Source of the DNA: Pseudoalteromonas flavipulchra NCIMB 2033 = ATCC BAA-314
GTDB lineage: Bacteria > Pseudomonadota > Gammaproteobacteria > Enterobacterales > Alteromonadaceae
DNA length: 64,000 bases
Direction of reading: 5' to 3'
Assembly (NCBI GenBank): GCA_000814665.1
Contig: JWIH01000010.1
Location: forward strand, 186,001 to 250,000
The notes beneath the pieces are model-generated. The model was not told the origin of the DNA and made no database searches. It worked only from the letters and a program-made list of their open reading frames with translations. Every line of letters starts with the position of its first letter. Within the stretch, counting starts at the first letter, position 1. Below, piece by piece: positions 7,716-17,325 of the stretch. The position numbers and the translations under genes were made by a program.

Positions 7716-8756
7716 TTACTCGGCTGTAATGTTACCGATACGTGAATGCACCTCAGTGGCTTGAGCCATCATGTTATCCATTAAGGTTTGTACTGATTCG
7801 ATTTCTCGAATTAAGCCTTGAGATTGGCCAATAAACTGCACGCCATGGTCTAAATCTCCGTGGATTGTGGCGGCTTCAAGTTTTTCGGTGGCGGCACCAA
7901 AGAGCGACAGCATCTTAATTTTATCGAATTGAGATAACAGTCCTAGTAGTAGCTTCCATAAGGGCATGTCGACCATTTTTGCGGCCTTGAATGATTTTAT
8001 GGTGGCCATGAAAAAGTTCATCGGGCGGCGCGTTGCCTTTTCAGCCATGGGGGTTTTCATTACTCGAGCATAAAGACCATCGAAGTTTTTGGAGTAAATC
8101 GTCTGTTCAACGTCTTTTTCTACTACAGTATCTTTGACATGTTGATGCAAAGGGCTTTCTCTAGATGTTGCAAAACGAGAGCCCATCGCAACGCCCTCTG
8201 CGCCAAGTGCTAGCGCGGCGATAAGTCCTCGACCATCGGCAAATCCCCCTGCGGCAATCACAGGTATATCGACAATATCGACTATACTCGGCACTAAACA
8301 CAGTGAAGTTACTTCACCACCATGGGCTGCGGCCTCATGACCTGTAACTAATAGCGCATCAACGCCAGATTTTTGTGCTGCTAATGCATGCTTTTGCGTC
8401 ACTACAGTAGCAATGACTTTTCCGCCGTAGGCTTTAGCCGCTTGCACTAGCCAATCGCCTTTTCCTAAAGAAAAATTGATAACAGGCACTTGCTCTTCTA
8501 ATGCGACTTTGGCATTTTCTTTGGCGCCTGGCATCATTAACGTCACACCAATACCAAAAGGCTTATCGGTGAGTTCACGAATTTTTCGTATTGCTTGACG
8601 TGTCTCGTCCTGACTGAGCGGGCCCGTGGCTAAAATACCTAAGCCGCCAGCATTGCTCACTGCCGCAACAAGCTCAGGGACAGAAATCCAGCTCATGCCG
8701 GGTAATATAATGGGTTTTTCGATGCTGAATAATTCGGTGATAGCAGTTTTCATCAT
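7716..8756 (-). CDS. NAD(P)H-dependent flavin oxidoreductase, nitronate monooxygenase-like
   Basis: A 346-residue TIM-barrel flavoprotein of the nitronate monooxygenase / 2-nitropropane dioxygenase family. N-terminal IILPGMSWISVPELVAAVSNAGGLGIL matches the FMN-binding start. The middle has the catalytic-His-containing GHEAAAHGGE motif (about 140-150), then IPVIAAGGFADGRGLIAALALGAEGVAMGSRF, the phosphate-binding end of the barrel. It may detoxify nitronates or act on other oxidised substrates; the substrate is not evident. A second Met follows the first directly, so the start could be one codon later. Divergent from the small ORF at 8854. Confidence 0.85.
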   Translation of the reverse strand: MMKTAITELFSIEKPIILPGMSWISVPELVAAVSNAGGLGILATGPLSQDETRQAIRKIRELTDKPFGIGVTLMMPGAKENAKVALEEQVPVINFSLGKGDWLVQAAKAYGGKVIATVVTQKHALAAQKSGVDALLVTGHEAAAHGGEVTSLCLVPSIVDIVDIPVIAAGGFADGRGLIAALALGAEGVAMGSRFATSRESPLHQHVKDTVVEKDVEQTIYSKNFDGLYARVMKTPMAEKATRRPMNFFMATIKSFKAAKMVDMPLWKLLLGLLSQFDKIKMLSLFGAATEKLEAATIHGDLDHGVQFIGQSQGLIREIESVQTLMDNMMAQATEVHSRIGNITAE

Positions 8757-8853
8757 TGTTATTCTACTGGTCAGATGTGTTTATGAGCATAGCTGGAATT
8801 TTGCTTGAAGTGAATACTGGTTGTAAGATACCTGTTTAGAAAGAGGAACTAAG

Positions 8854-9033
8854 ATGAACGTAGTTATATTATTAGTGAGTTTAGTCATCGCGTTGGTCGT
8901 CTTGATACCGCTGTTGGAAAAGTATCAGCAGCGTTTAGGACTAGATAAAATGCAAAAGTATGCCAAATATGTACTGCCTTTATTAATGATGACGCTGATC
9001 ATTAAACTTATCTACGTTTTAGTGGCCGGGTAA
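8854..9033 (+). CDS. Small two-helix membrane protein (59 aa)
   Basis: Reads MNVVILLVSLVIALVVLIPL, then a short charged loop (EKYQQRLGLDKMQKYAKY), then a second hydrophobic helix LPLLMMTLIIKLIYVLV and stop. An AGAGGA ribosome binding site at 8842-8846 lies seven bases before the ATG. The clean helix-loop-helix pattern and good start signal argue for a real gene. No family recognised; it is convergent with the polymer operon and ends 11 bp from the end of the PgsB-like gene. Confidence 0.65.
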   Translation: MNVVILLVSLVIALVVLIPLLEKYQQRLGLDKMQKYAKYVLPLLMMTLIIKLIYVLVAG

Positions 9034-9034
9034 C

Positions 9035-9062
9035 AAGCGCCGAGCTATTTTTTGCGGCGCTT
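9035..9062. terminator. Hairpin between convergent genes, possible bidirectional terminator
   Basis: AAGCGCCG (9035-9042) pairs perfectly with CGGCGCTT (9055-9062) around a 12-nt loop that holds the stop codon of the minus-strand gene. T-runs are not immediately downstream on either strand, so termination efficiency is uncertain. Confidence 0.4.
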
Positions 9063-12000
9063 ACCATTTTGTAACTTCAACCATCCCGGTTTTTGCGAAC
9101 GATTTAATTCACTTAAAATAAGGGTTGCCTTTTCTATTGTGATCCTAAAGTCGGCGATATCTTTATATACCTGAACTGCGATTTTTTTCCTTTTTACCGC
9201 CGCGCCGGCGTCTAAAAATGACTCGACCAATTTATTCAAAAAGCGTGTTAGCGGCGAGCGAGCCCGAGTATTATCTTTACTTTCTAAGCGTTGCGTTTGT
9301 TGCTCGAGTTTGCGCTTTATTTGCGTTAATTCGGCTTGGCTAAATTCGCTTTGGGCATTGGGCAACATTTTGAACAAGTCGAGCTTGTCAGCTAAGTATT
9401 GGCATTCAATCGCGCTGAGCTCCTCTTGCTGTAAAATTCTACTTAAGCCATTTCTAAACTCAGTTTGTGTCACGCTGCGGCGGCTTAGACGCTCGCAATG
9501 CTGATTAAACAACTGCCACTTTTGCCACATGTAAACATAGCCCAGTCCCGCACCTTTGATATTTTGCATGCCGACGATAATTTGGTGCTCATTTGGCAGT
9601 GCTTGTTTGGCAATGATTTGGTTTAAGGCGTCAGGCTTGATGTCGCTATCATGCACTAACGTACATTTGAGAGTGGCAAGTTGCTCTGCAAGCGCTGCTG
9701 TCTGCGAAAGCCTAGTGTTCAGGTCTTCAACTTCAAAAATCGTATAGGCAATTGTCCACGCTTCAAAACGTTTTAGAATTAGCTGATGTGTTTCATCTTC
9801 ACTGTTAAGGTGTGATTGTAGTGAGTCGATACTTGAAAATGCAGATTCAGGCAGCTTGTCTGCCGTAGTATTTAATGATGCAATAAGCGCATCTCGCGAT
9901 AATGTGAGCCTAAGGCGCGTGAGTAAATCGCACAGTGCGTTGTGGTCGTTATTGCTGAAAATACTGTGTAAGAGGTTTTCCAGTGCAACCATAAAGTACT
10001 TAAAGAAGCCATCGATATTGGTGCCGATCACCACAATGGCATCAAAATGCAGATCATTGGCCAGAATGTTCGCAAATACTTGCGAGCGCGCTACGCGGTC
10101 GTTACGATTATTAATTAGCGCAACAATTTGCCCCTGCTTTCCCTGTTCGACAATGTTTAAGCGTTTCCAATTTTCTATCGTTGCTAGGCGTTCGTTGGCA
10201 GACATGCTGTTGATAAAGCTTTGACTGATTGCACCAATCTTTGCGGTCGTAAACTGCTGAAGCACGCCAACATCGGGAATAACCCTAGAAGCCGTTTCTT
10301 TGAACACATAGTCTTTATTGATGCCAATATATTGCGCCATTTTGCAAACTAGGGCGATGTTATCCGGATGCTCAACATAGGGGTATTTTGCGAGAATGTC
10401 AGGCGTTATTTGATACCCATCACCCCAATGAATTTGAATGAGCGAAGTGTTTTTTTGTTCTGCCGCCAAGTTGAGTACGGAGGCCATATTCTGCTCGGCG
10501 GTGAACACTTGGGTGTTGTAGCCCAAAAAGGCAGACATTTCTTTTGCTACATCTAAGCCTGTTGGGCCCAAAATATCTTCATGATCCGGGTAAGCATTTG
10601 TAATGGTAGCAAAATTGTCTTTCATCCAGCGCACTAGAATTTTTACATATCTCGGAGTCAGGCCCATACATTCCCATAGGAAAACGTCCGCTTTTACCTG
10701 CTTTGCAAAATGTAGCACATCAGCTTGCTCCCAAATACTCGCTTTGTCGAAAGGCCGAAATAGCGGGATCTCATATTGCTCACCGGAAATTTTTGAATAG
10801 ATAAGCATTGCTTCACAGCCCGTGGTCTTGCTCACGACTCTCAGCGCCAAGCTACTAAATAAAGCTGACTTCAGCCTCTCGGTTCCTGATTTTCCTCGTG
10901 TTCCCCAGCCGCCAATGGACACCGGAATGTGTTTGCGATTTTGCTTTATTCTTTTACTGACATAAATATGCCGAGTCCAAAAGTAGCTAATAAATGCAAG
11001 CACAAAGAAAACCAGCTGCGAAATACTATTTTGATAAATGGCATCGACGTATTCTTTAAAACTGCTCCAAATTGTGAGTAGCGCTGAGGTGACACCAGAG
11101 CGAGTATAAAGTTGCTGAATGTCTTTCGCGACAGGAAATGGCGTTTTTGCGATGTCGCCATAGGCACTAAAGCGTAGCGAAAACCCCAGCGTGTTAAGTG
11201 CATCCAAATACTTACCTTGCTCAAGTTCGTTGCCTTTTCGTAAGCGGTCTAGCTCTGCAAACTGCCATGTTATGGTCCAGTACGCCTTAAGGCGTCGCCA
11301 CAAAGTTGATGGCGGAGTAACGGCTAAAATACCATCCGGCGTATAGGTTTTGGCGTCTTCTTTACTGTGGTCATTGGTCAGTACGCTTAGCAAAAAGTCG
11401 AGTAATGGTAGATGTGGTCGACTCGTTTGCTCGGCGATATTAAAGAGCAACTCCCCCGGCACTTTTGTTTCGCTAATTTCCGCGGTAGTGCAGCTAGGGA
11501 CGTGGATCGATACGCTGGGCTTTTTCGCTTTGGTATGGGAATAGCTTTGACGTTTATCGGTACTTGGTTGTCTTATTTCATGTATTACCCGCCATAACCT
11601 TCTTGCTTGACGGTAGCCTTGTTGGATACGCCAGCCAGCTTTTGTTTTTGAGGCATTAAGACTTTGACCGCGCTGTGCAATATAAGAAAGTGAGCGGCCC
11701 AGTTCATCACGAGACCAAGTTGCCAGTGCGTCACTTTGTTCGTTGGCTTCAAGAGAAGCGTTGAGCTGCGCGATGATGGCTTGATGATAGAAGCTACCTA
11801 GCTGCTCTCTGGCTCTGGTGATATAACGGCAAACGGCAATGTTTGTTTCGTTCGATAAACAGTCATTTAAGGTATTAATAAACCGTTTGAAGCAGAGATC
11901 GGCTTGGTTTGATTCAAGTTGCATATTCAGCATAATACGCGCGCTTTGCTCAAGCGCTAAGCGCTTGAGCTGCATACTAAAGTCGCCAGTTAGTGCGCGT

Positions 12001-13112
12001 TGCCACAGTAAAAATGCAAAATCGTGTTGGCAAAAGCGGTCGGCGGATAACTGTTTTATCAAGGTAAAAAGTACGGCATTCTCATTCTCTTGTTCAAACC
12101 GCTTGGCGATTAACTCTTGTGCAAACGATGTGGGATAAAACTCGACAAACTCTAGCGTAACCTGGCGCACCCTAGGTAAGGTGTGCTCGCTGAGTGCACA
12201 AAGCATATTGAGATCTTTGTCTGTAAGCTTTGGCTGGCTGACAATAATTTTAGGAAAGATACTCAAAATATAGAGTACTTCGGCATCAACTAGCTGACTA
12301 GTTTCAATGTCGTTCGCTTCTTCAAGCAAAGCCCACATGTAGGCACGAATAAAAGTGGGGCGTTGATGTATTAAGATCTCCAAAATATCGACGGTTGCCT
12401 GATAGGGCATATTGTCAGACTCAAGCAACTCAATAAGTTTGGCGATAAGATCTGCGTCTAATTCCGAGTCAACCTCATAGTTGTTCAAGGTTGCGACCAT
12501 ATTGACCAGTGCGCGGATCAAGCCATGACGAATATGTTGATTTTGACTATGGGCGAGTAAATTTAAGCAAAATGGCTGTAAATCCAAGCGTTGCCAGGCA
12601 TTTTCTAGGGTATCGTGGTGAGCACGTAAATATCGATTCGTTAGCGCCCCAAGTTTGGCGATTAAAAATTTAACCTGTTGTTCAATCGCGGCAACTTGAT
12701 GTTGGTATCGAGCAACTACAGCGCCTTCGTCAAACCATCGTGAAAATGCTTTTTTATCTTGCTCTAACGCGGCTTTAGTGGTGCCAAGTTCTTGAGCATA
12801 AGCAATAATATGAAGCTCTTTTTCGCTGGAAAATTCAGACTTAGCGATACGCTGTACAAATCCGGTGTGGGATACCTCAAGCAACAAAATTTGCTCATGT
12901 AGAGTCTCAATTTTATGGCGTAAAAAGGCGATAGATTGAAGTACCAGCCAGTCGGTTTCATCCTCGTTTTCAGGGCGATTGTAAATGAGTTCCCATGCGC
13001 ACAATTCGTCGATCAACGCACTGTATTTATGTTGATACAAGTTCAGCCAAAACTTTTCAGTTTCGGCAAAAAATAGGGCTTCTAATTGACTCTTTAAGGC
13101 TTCAACGCTCAT
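9045..13112 (-). CDS. pgsB: Giant PgsB/CapB-like poly-gamma-glutamate ligase with helical N-terminal region
   Basis: A 1355-residue protein; known PgsB ligases are about 400. Residues 1-700 are mainly helical with HEAT-like stretches; a membrane segment follows near 705-725 (LVFFVLAFISYFW). Residues 726-1200 match the Mur-ligase-like PgsB core in order: ATP P-loop GTRGKSG (about 735-741), SKTTGCEAMLIY, WECMGLTPRY, YPDHEDILGPTGLD, a VEHPDNIALVCKMAQYIGI segment, NNRNDRVARSQVFAN and NIKGAGLGYVYMW. PgsB joins glutamates through gamma-carboxyl activation by ATP (known family). Insertions of about 100 residues before the last motif and a 150-residue helical tail are extra. It is the last gene of the seven-gene operon and overlaps the upstream gene by 11 bp. 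Polymer identity (glutamate or other amino acid) is inferred only. Confidence 0.85.
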   Translation of the reverse strand: MSVEALKSQLEALFFAETEKFWLNLYQHKYSALIDELCAWELIYNRPENEDETDWLVLQSIAFLRHKIETLHEQILLLEVSHTGFVQRIAKSEFSSEKELHIIAYAQELGTTKAALEQDKKAFSRWFDEGAVVARYQHQVAAIEQQVKFLIAKLGALTNRYLRAHHDTLENAWQRLDLQPFCLNLLAHSQNQHIRHGLIRALVNMVATLNNYEVDSELDADLIAKLIELLESDNMPYQATVDILEILIHQRPTFIRAYMWALLEEANDIETSQLVDAEVLYILSIFPKIIVSQPKLTDKDLNMLCALSEHTLPRVRQVTLEFVEFYPTSFAQELIAKRFEQENENAVLFTLIKQLSADRFCQHDFAFLLWQRALTGDFSMQLKRLALEQSARIMLNMQLESNQADLCFKRFINTLNDCLSNETNIAVCRYITRAREQLGSFYHQAIIAQLNASLEANEQSDALATWSRDELGRSLSYIAQRGQSLNASKTKAGWRIQQGYRQARRLWRVIHEIRQPSTDKRQSYSHTKAKKPSVSIHVPSCTTAEISETKVPGELLFNIAEQTSRPHLPLLDFLLSVLTNDHSKEDAKTYTPDGILAVTPPSTLWRRLKAYWTITWQFAELDRLRKGNELEQGKYLDALNTLGFSLRFSAYGDIAKTPFPVAKDIQQLYTRSGVTSALLTIWSSFKEYVDAIYQNSISQLVFFVLAFISYFWTRHIYVSKRIKQNRKHIPVSIGGWGTRGKSGTERLKSALFSSLALRVVSKTTGCEAMLIYSKISGEQYEIPLFRPFDKASIWEQADVLHFAKQVKADVFLWECMGLTPRYVKILVRWMKDNFATITNAYPDHEDILGPTGLDVAKEMSAFLGYNTQVFTAEQNMASVLNLAAEQKNTSLIQIHWGDGYQITPDILAKYPYVEHPDNIALVCKMAQYIGINKDYVFKETASRVIPDVGVLQQFTTAKIGAISQSFINSMSANERLATIENWKRLNIVEQGKQGQIVALINNRNDRVARSQVFANILANDLHFDAIVVIGTNIDGFFKYFMVALENLLHSIFSNNDHNALCDLLTRLRLTLSRDALIASLNTTADKLPESAFSSIDSLQSHLNSEDETHQLILKRFEAWTIAYTIFEVEDLNTRLSQTAALAEQLATLKCTLVHDSDIKPDALNQIIAKQALPNEHQIIVGMQNIKGAGLGYVYMWQKWQLFNQHCERLSRRSVTQTEFRNGLSRILQQEELSAIECQYLADKLDLFKMLPNAQSEFSQAELTQIKRKLEQQTQRLESKDNTRARSPLTRFLNKLVESFLDAGAAVKRKKIAVQVYKDIADFRITIEKATLILSELNRSQKPGWLKLQNGKRRKK

Positions 13113-16100
13113 GTAAATCTTGCTCTAATAAATGACTTAGCTGTAACGATTCAAAAATAATTTCATCGTGAGCATAGGGGGCAAAAGCAGTTTGCTGTAA
13201 ATTGCCTAAACGTACTTGTAGCCCAACCTGATGGGTATTGTTAAACCAGTCTTGAGTCCAAGTTACACCTAACCAACCTGCGGTGTTATGACTAAAGTCA
13301 AAGCCCGTTTGCCAACCTAATTGAGTTAAGTATTGCCACGTTGGATTGGGGCGGTTCTGATCGGCAAATACATAGCTTGATGTTAATCCGGCATGGAAAA
13401 TATGGCTTTGATAAAACTGATACCAATCAAATGAAAACAGTGCATTGTCGAGCGTTTGCCAATCTTGATTTGACGTCAGGGTAACGCCGGAGCTGAAGTA
13501 ACTATCAACCCAGGGCTGATAGCGCAGCCCAGCATGCGCTTGCCAGCCGTGCTTGTGATTATTACGGTAAAAGGTGTACATATCAGGGCCAATTTGCTCG
13601 TCTGCAATAAATTCGTCCTTGCTGATACTGGTGTAAGTGTAAAAAGGCTGCCACCACCAAATGCTTCTAAAACCGCTGTTATAACGGTGAATTTGGCCAA
13701 ATTTTGCCGAAATACTAGAGCTTAAATGGGTTTCACTGATTGCCGTTGCATCCTGCCAGCGATTACGCATTCTTGCTTCTGCAAACCAGTTCGACTGCTG
13801 CGAGAGCCAATCATATTGACCATTGATAGAGAAGGTGTCTTGGTGATGATTATCCATCGTGTAGAAAGTATCGATGCGGTACCAGTTATTTTCATCCTTC
13901 ATTCTCAATGATAAACCTAAATCGAGTGTAGTACGGCTAGGGCTAGGCTCCGTTGTCTGTACAATGTCGTCGCTATCAATATTCAAAAAGCCTTCGACGC
14001 CAGTGCGACTTTCATCAGTTTCAATACGAGCTTGCTGAAATACGGGCTCAGCACTTGTTGGTGTTAACTGTTGCTTGGCTTTTAAGAACATTGGCACTTC
14101 AGGTACTAGGTTAACGCGATGCAATGTTGGACTTAACGTCCAGATAGACATGCGTGCTAACGTTTGCTGTTGTTGGCCGGTTAGTGATACTTGTCCTGCC
14201 GGGTGAAAATAGGTGGCTTCATTTCTAATACCATCGGCAAAGGTTTCAATTTTAATCAGACTATCTCGAGCTAATTTCGCCGTGATTGGGGTTGTTTCAT
14301 CAGAGCGATAAAAGATCTGCCTCGTATCCAATGGGATATCATGCCATTGACCTTGGTCGAAGTATTGCGGACGTACACTCACACTTTGCCCCGATAGAGA
14401 GTTGAGCCAACGCAATTGCAGCAGTCCTTGTCGTGTCTCGATTTGTTTAATGCCGTAATAGAGTGGTTGCGTTGGCTGCAGCGAGATCACATCACCTTGA
14501 TTTGGCCCCACCAGCTCTACATTAGCAGGCGGTGCCACGATTTGCTTGGCAGAAGAGTAGGCAAACTTTACTCTTACTTGCACTTGTTGATACTCAGAAA
14601 AATCAATAGTCAGTATCTCATTTGCTCTGAGCGGCAGGCCTGACGGCTGATTTTCAGTGAGGTGTGCGGTGATCTGGTCACCAACGCTTTGTGCCGCAAG
14701 CGTATCAACTTTTACTTTTTGTGTGCCAACATAGCTAGTGTATTGCTCCGCAGCAAGCCATTGACCATAGCGCATCAAGCGGGCATATAAATCGGTTAAA
14801 ATGGCATCATCCGACAAGCTTGGGTGCAGACGTTGAAGGACCCTGTGGTAGCTTTCATTAGACAATGTTTGCTGACTCAATTGATACAAGGCATTTATCG
14901 CGATTTCTCGGGCGTTTAGCTCATCTGCTATGCGCGCATCAGCGCGACTAACCAAGTGTGCAGACTTATCTACAAAAGCCGGAGTATTAGCTGTTTCTGG
15001 TTGCACCCGGATCTCTACAAACAACTCATTATTACTGAAAAGGGTGAGACTTTCATTTGCCGCTAATTGAATATATTGCTGCGATGCAATAGATAATCGA
15101 GTGGTTTGTGGCTGCAATTGCAAGTTTGCTGCAATATCGCTAAAGATGGGTAAAATCCGGGTTTTGGCGTTGTGTTCATACAGCAGCCATTGAGTATTTT
15201 TGTATTCTTGTCCTTGGTACGCAGCACGTGCACTTAGCTTGACCGTCAAAGGCGTTTTAGCAACTAGTTTGATGGGTTTACCTGAACCTAGCGGGTACAG
15301 CTCAGTTTGATCATCCATTGACTCTACGACTTGTAAACCATAGTGATTAAGGCTGTATTGAGGCTGGGTCAGTTCGTTTGTTTGAATTGCCGCGACTTGT
15401 TCGGCTTGTTTTGGTGTTAATGCCATTTGCTGGCTTGTCCACAGCGCTTCTTGTTGAAGGCCGGAGTCAAGTAGGTACATCAACAGGATATCATCGCATT
15501 GATATTGCGTGATATCGCTTTCGTGGGCAGCGCATAATAGGCTAGCTTGGATATATTCATTCAGCGCTAAATATCTCGTGAGTAGTTCATTGGCGGCGTA
15601 CTCTCTTAAAGATTGAGCTGTGCTTTTAAGCAGCGATTTTAGTAACACCTCGGCGTTTCCACTGCGTTCTAGCTGAGTCAAAATAGCAATATTAAGTTGC
15701 CAAGCCATTAACGTAACTTGCTCACTATGCTCACTCAAATACGGCTTCAGTTTCGCAAGTGCCATGAGTGGTTTGGTCTTTGCTACCATTTGCAGTTCCG
15801 CAAACACTTTAGTGGCAGTAAACTGGTCATGGCTGTCTGTCTTAACACTTAGTTCCGGCGCTCTCAGCCCACTAAGAGATAAATAGTAAGTGTCCGCTCG
15901 ATTTTGTTTGCTTCTTGCAAGTAGACCTTGAACGAGTGGCCCTTGGCCTAGTGCTTCTTGCGTCATGGTCAAGAAGTCGGGAAATGGTTGTAAGCGGTTT
16001 ACTGCTACAGCGATATCAAGCGCTTGCTTAGCCCCTTCAATCATCACAACTTTGGATGCAGGATTTATGTGTAGGGTAAGTCTTTGAAAATGACTGCTAG

Positions 16101-17325
16101 GCGCAACAAGCAGCGTATGTTGGCCATGCTCGCTGGAGATGGTTAAGCGCTCTTGCGTTCTTGCTCGAACATACAAAGTAATTGCATTATCAACTCTCAT
16201 TATATTCTCAAGATGATACTTCAGTGGTTGAGACGAGGTAATGTAATTGACTCGCTGAGCGCTTGAAGTGAGCAGCACTTGCCCAGCGGCGCTGCGGCTG
16301 CCCAGTGTCACTCCACTTAGCGCAACATGATGAGTGAGCGGTTGAGGGGAGCTTGGCGTTAAAAAATACACCGCAGAGGCAATATCGTTAAGCATTTGCT
16401 TGCGTTTGACCGCCAACGCCGTGTCAGAAGCGCTAAAAGTGAGTGGAGAAGTATCTCCATTCATGTAAAGGACGCTAAGCTGCTCGTTTAGCTGTTTATT
16501 CCAATACGGATTAAATAACGACTCTTGCTGCTTTATTCCTGCATTGTCATCGTAAATACCACGGTGCATTTGTAGTAAGTTAAGGTAGGCAGGCACCGAT
16601 GTTGTGATAGTGAGATAACTACCTTGCGGGATGGCGATATAATCTTGGTTAGACAAGCCGACTTTAGGCTCAAGGTACTCATCCGCTTGGATATCTGATA
16701 TTGCAATGGTGCTGATGACCTCACCGTTGACTTTAATTGTGACAGTACCGTTTTGCGCAATCGCGTGTAGATCTTTTCGAACCTCTAGTTTAAGCTTTTT
16801 GGCGTGTTCAAAGAATACGCTTGTCACTTGTGTAGGTTGTAGATAAAACCAGCGCTCTGTATCTTGCGCTAATTGCAGTGTTTGGTCGTCAAGCCCTGGC
16901 AGTCTGAGCGCTCTTCGATACGGATCTCTGTGGCTGTGCATGCTGCCTTGCCAAAGCGCGAGAGATTGAGCGTTATCACCGGTGTAAGCAACCTGAATTA
17001 AGCGGTTTTGTGCTATTGCACTCAGTTGGCATCTGGATTGAATACATAACCAATCGGACGTTGGAATGGCACGTCGTAGCTTTGGAGTTTCCCCTGCAAA
17101 AAACTCGAATGTATCGAGGGCACTAGGTGTTGTGACTAACCATGCGTAACTTGGCAAAAACAGCCACGCTTTTTGCCGAGGTGCAAAGTGCTTGTTAGCA
17201 TTGGCTTGGATAAATTGCATACGTGACAGATCAACCCATTGGGCAGCCGTTTGTATCCCTACCTCATTGGCTCGGGATATCGTTGCAAACAGCAGTAGTG
17301 TCATTATAAAAGTGATTGCACGCAT
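13102..17325 (-). CDS. Large exported protein with predicted C-terminal outer-membrane beta-barrel
   Basis: 1407 residues with a signal peptide (MRAITFIMTLLLFATISRA). Residues 20-500 look beta-rich; 510-650 are helical with TPR-like spacing; 700-1130 are again mixed beta. From about 1135 to 1390 the sequence alternates polar and aromatic residues in strands (RIDTFYTMDN, NWFAEARMRNRW, AHAGLRYQPW, FHAGLTSSYVF, GLQVRLG), as in outer-membrane barrels. The general plan resembles exopolymer exporters such as BcsC and PgaA, but no specific family was recognised and the barrel ends without the usual terminal Phe. In this operon it is a candidate outer-membrane export channel for the polymer (inference). 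It overlaps both neighbours (22 and 11 bp). An alternative ATG at 17304 would remove the positive end of the signal peptide. Confidence 0.7.
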   Translation of the reverse strand: MRAITFIMTLLLFATISRANEVGIQTAAQWVDLSRMQFIQANANKHFAPRQKAWLFLPSYAWLVTTPSALDTFEFFAGETPKLRRAIPTSDWLCIQSRCQLSAIAQNRLIQVAYTGDNAQSLALWQGSMHSHRDPYRRALRLPGLDDQTLQLAQDTERWFYLQPTQVTSVFFEHAKKLKLEVRKDLHAIAQNGTVTIKVNGEVISTIAISDIQADEYLEPKVGLSNQDYIAIPQGSYLTITTSVPAYLNLLQMHRGIYDDNAGIKQQESLFNPYWNKQLNEQLSVLYMNGDTSPLTFSASDTALAVKRKQMLNDIASAVYFLTPSSPQPLTHHVALSGVTLGSRSAAGQVLLTSSAQRVNYITSSQPLKYHLENIMRVDNAITLYVRARTQERLTISSEHGQHTLLVAPSSHFQRLTLHINPASKVVMIEGAKQALDIAVAVNRLQPFPDFLTMTQEALGQGPLVQGLLARSKQNRADTYYLSLSGLRAPELSVKTDSHDQFTATKVFAELQMVAKTKPLMALAKLKPYLSEHSEQVTLMAWQLNIAILTQLERSGNAEVLLKSLLKSTAQSLREYAANELLTRYLALNEYIQASLLCAAHESDITQYQCDDILLMYLLDSGLQQEALWTSQQMALTPKQAEQVAAIQTNELTQPQYSLNHYGLQVVESMDDQTELYPLGSGKPIKLVAKTPLTVKLSARAAYQGQEYKNTQWLLYEHNAKTRILPIFSDIAANLQLQPQTTRLSIASQQYIQLAANESLTLFSNNELFVEIRVQPETANTPAFVDKSAHLVSRADARIADELNAREIAINALYQLSQQTLSNESYHRVLQRLHPSLSDDAILTDLYARLMRYGQWLAAEQYTSYVGTQKVKVDTLAAQSVGDQITAHLTENQPSGLPLRANEILTIDFSEYQQVQVRVKFAYSSAKQIVAPPANVELVGPNQGDVISLQPTQPLYYGIKQIETRQGLLQLRWLNSLSGQSVSVRPQYFDQGQWHDIPLDTRQIFYRSDETTPITAKLARDSLIKIETFADGIRNEATYFHPAGQVSLTGQQQQTLARMSIWTLSPTLHRVNLVPEVPMFLKAKQQLTPTSAEPVFQQARIETDESRTGVEGFLNIDSDDIVQTTEPSPSRTTLDLGLSLRMKDENNWYRIDTFYTMDNHHQDTFSINGQYDWLSQQSNWFAEARMRNRWQDATAISETHLSSSISAKFGQIHRYNSGFRSIWWWQPFYTYTSISKDEFIADEQIGPDMYTFYRNNHKHGWQAHAGLRYQPWVDSYFSSGVTLTSNQDWQTLDNALFSFDWYQFYQSHIFHAGLTSSYVFADQNRPNPTWQYLTQLGWQTGFDFSHNTAGWLGVTWTQDWFNNTHQVGLQVRLGNLQQTAFAPYAHDEIIFESLQLSHLLEQDLHER

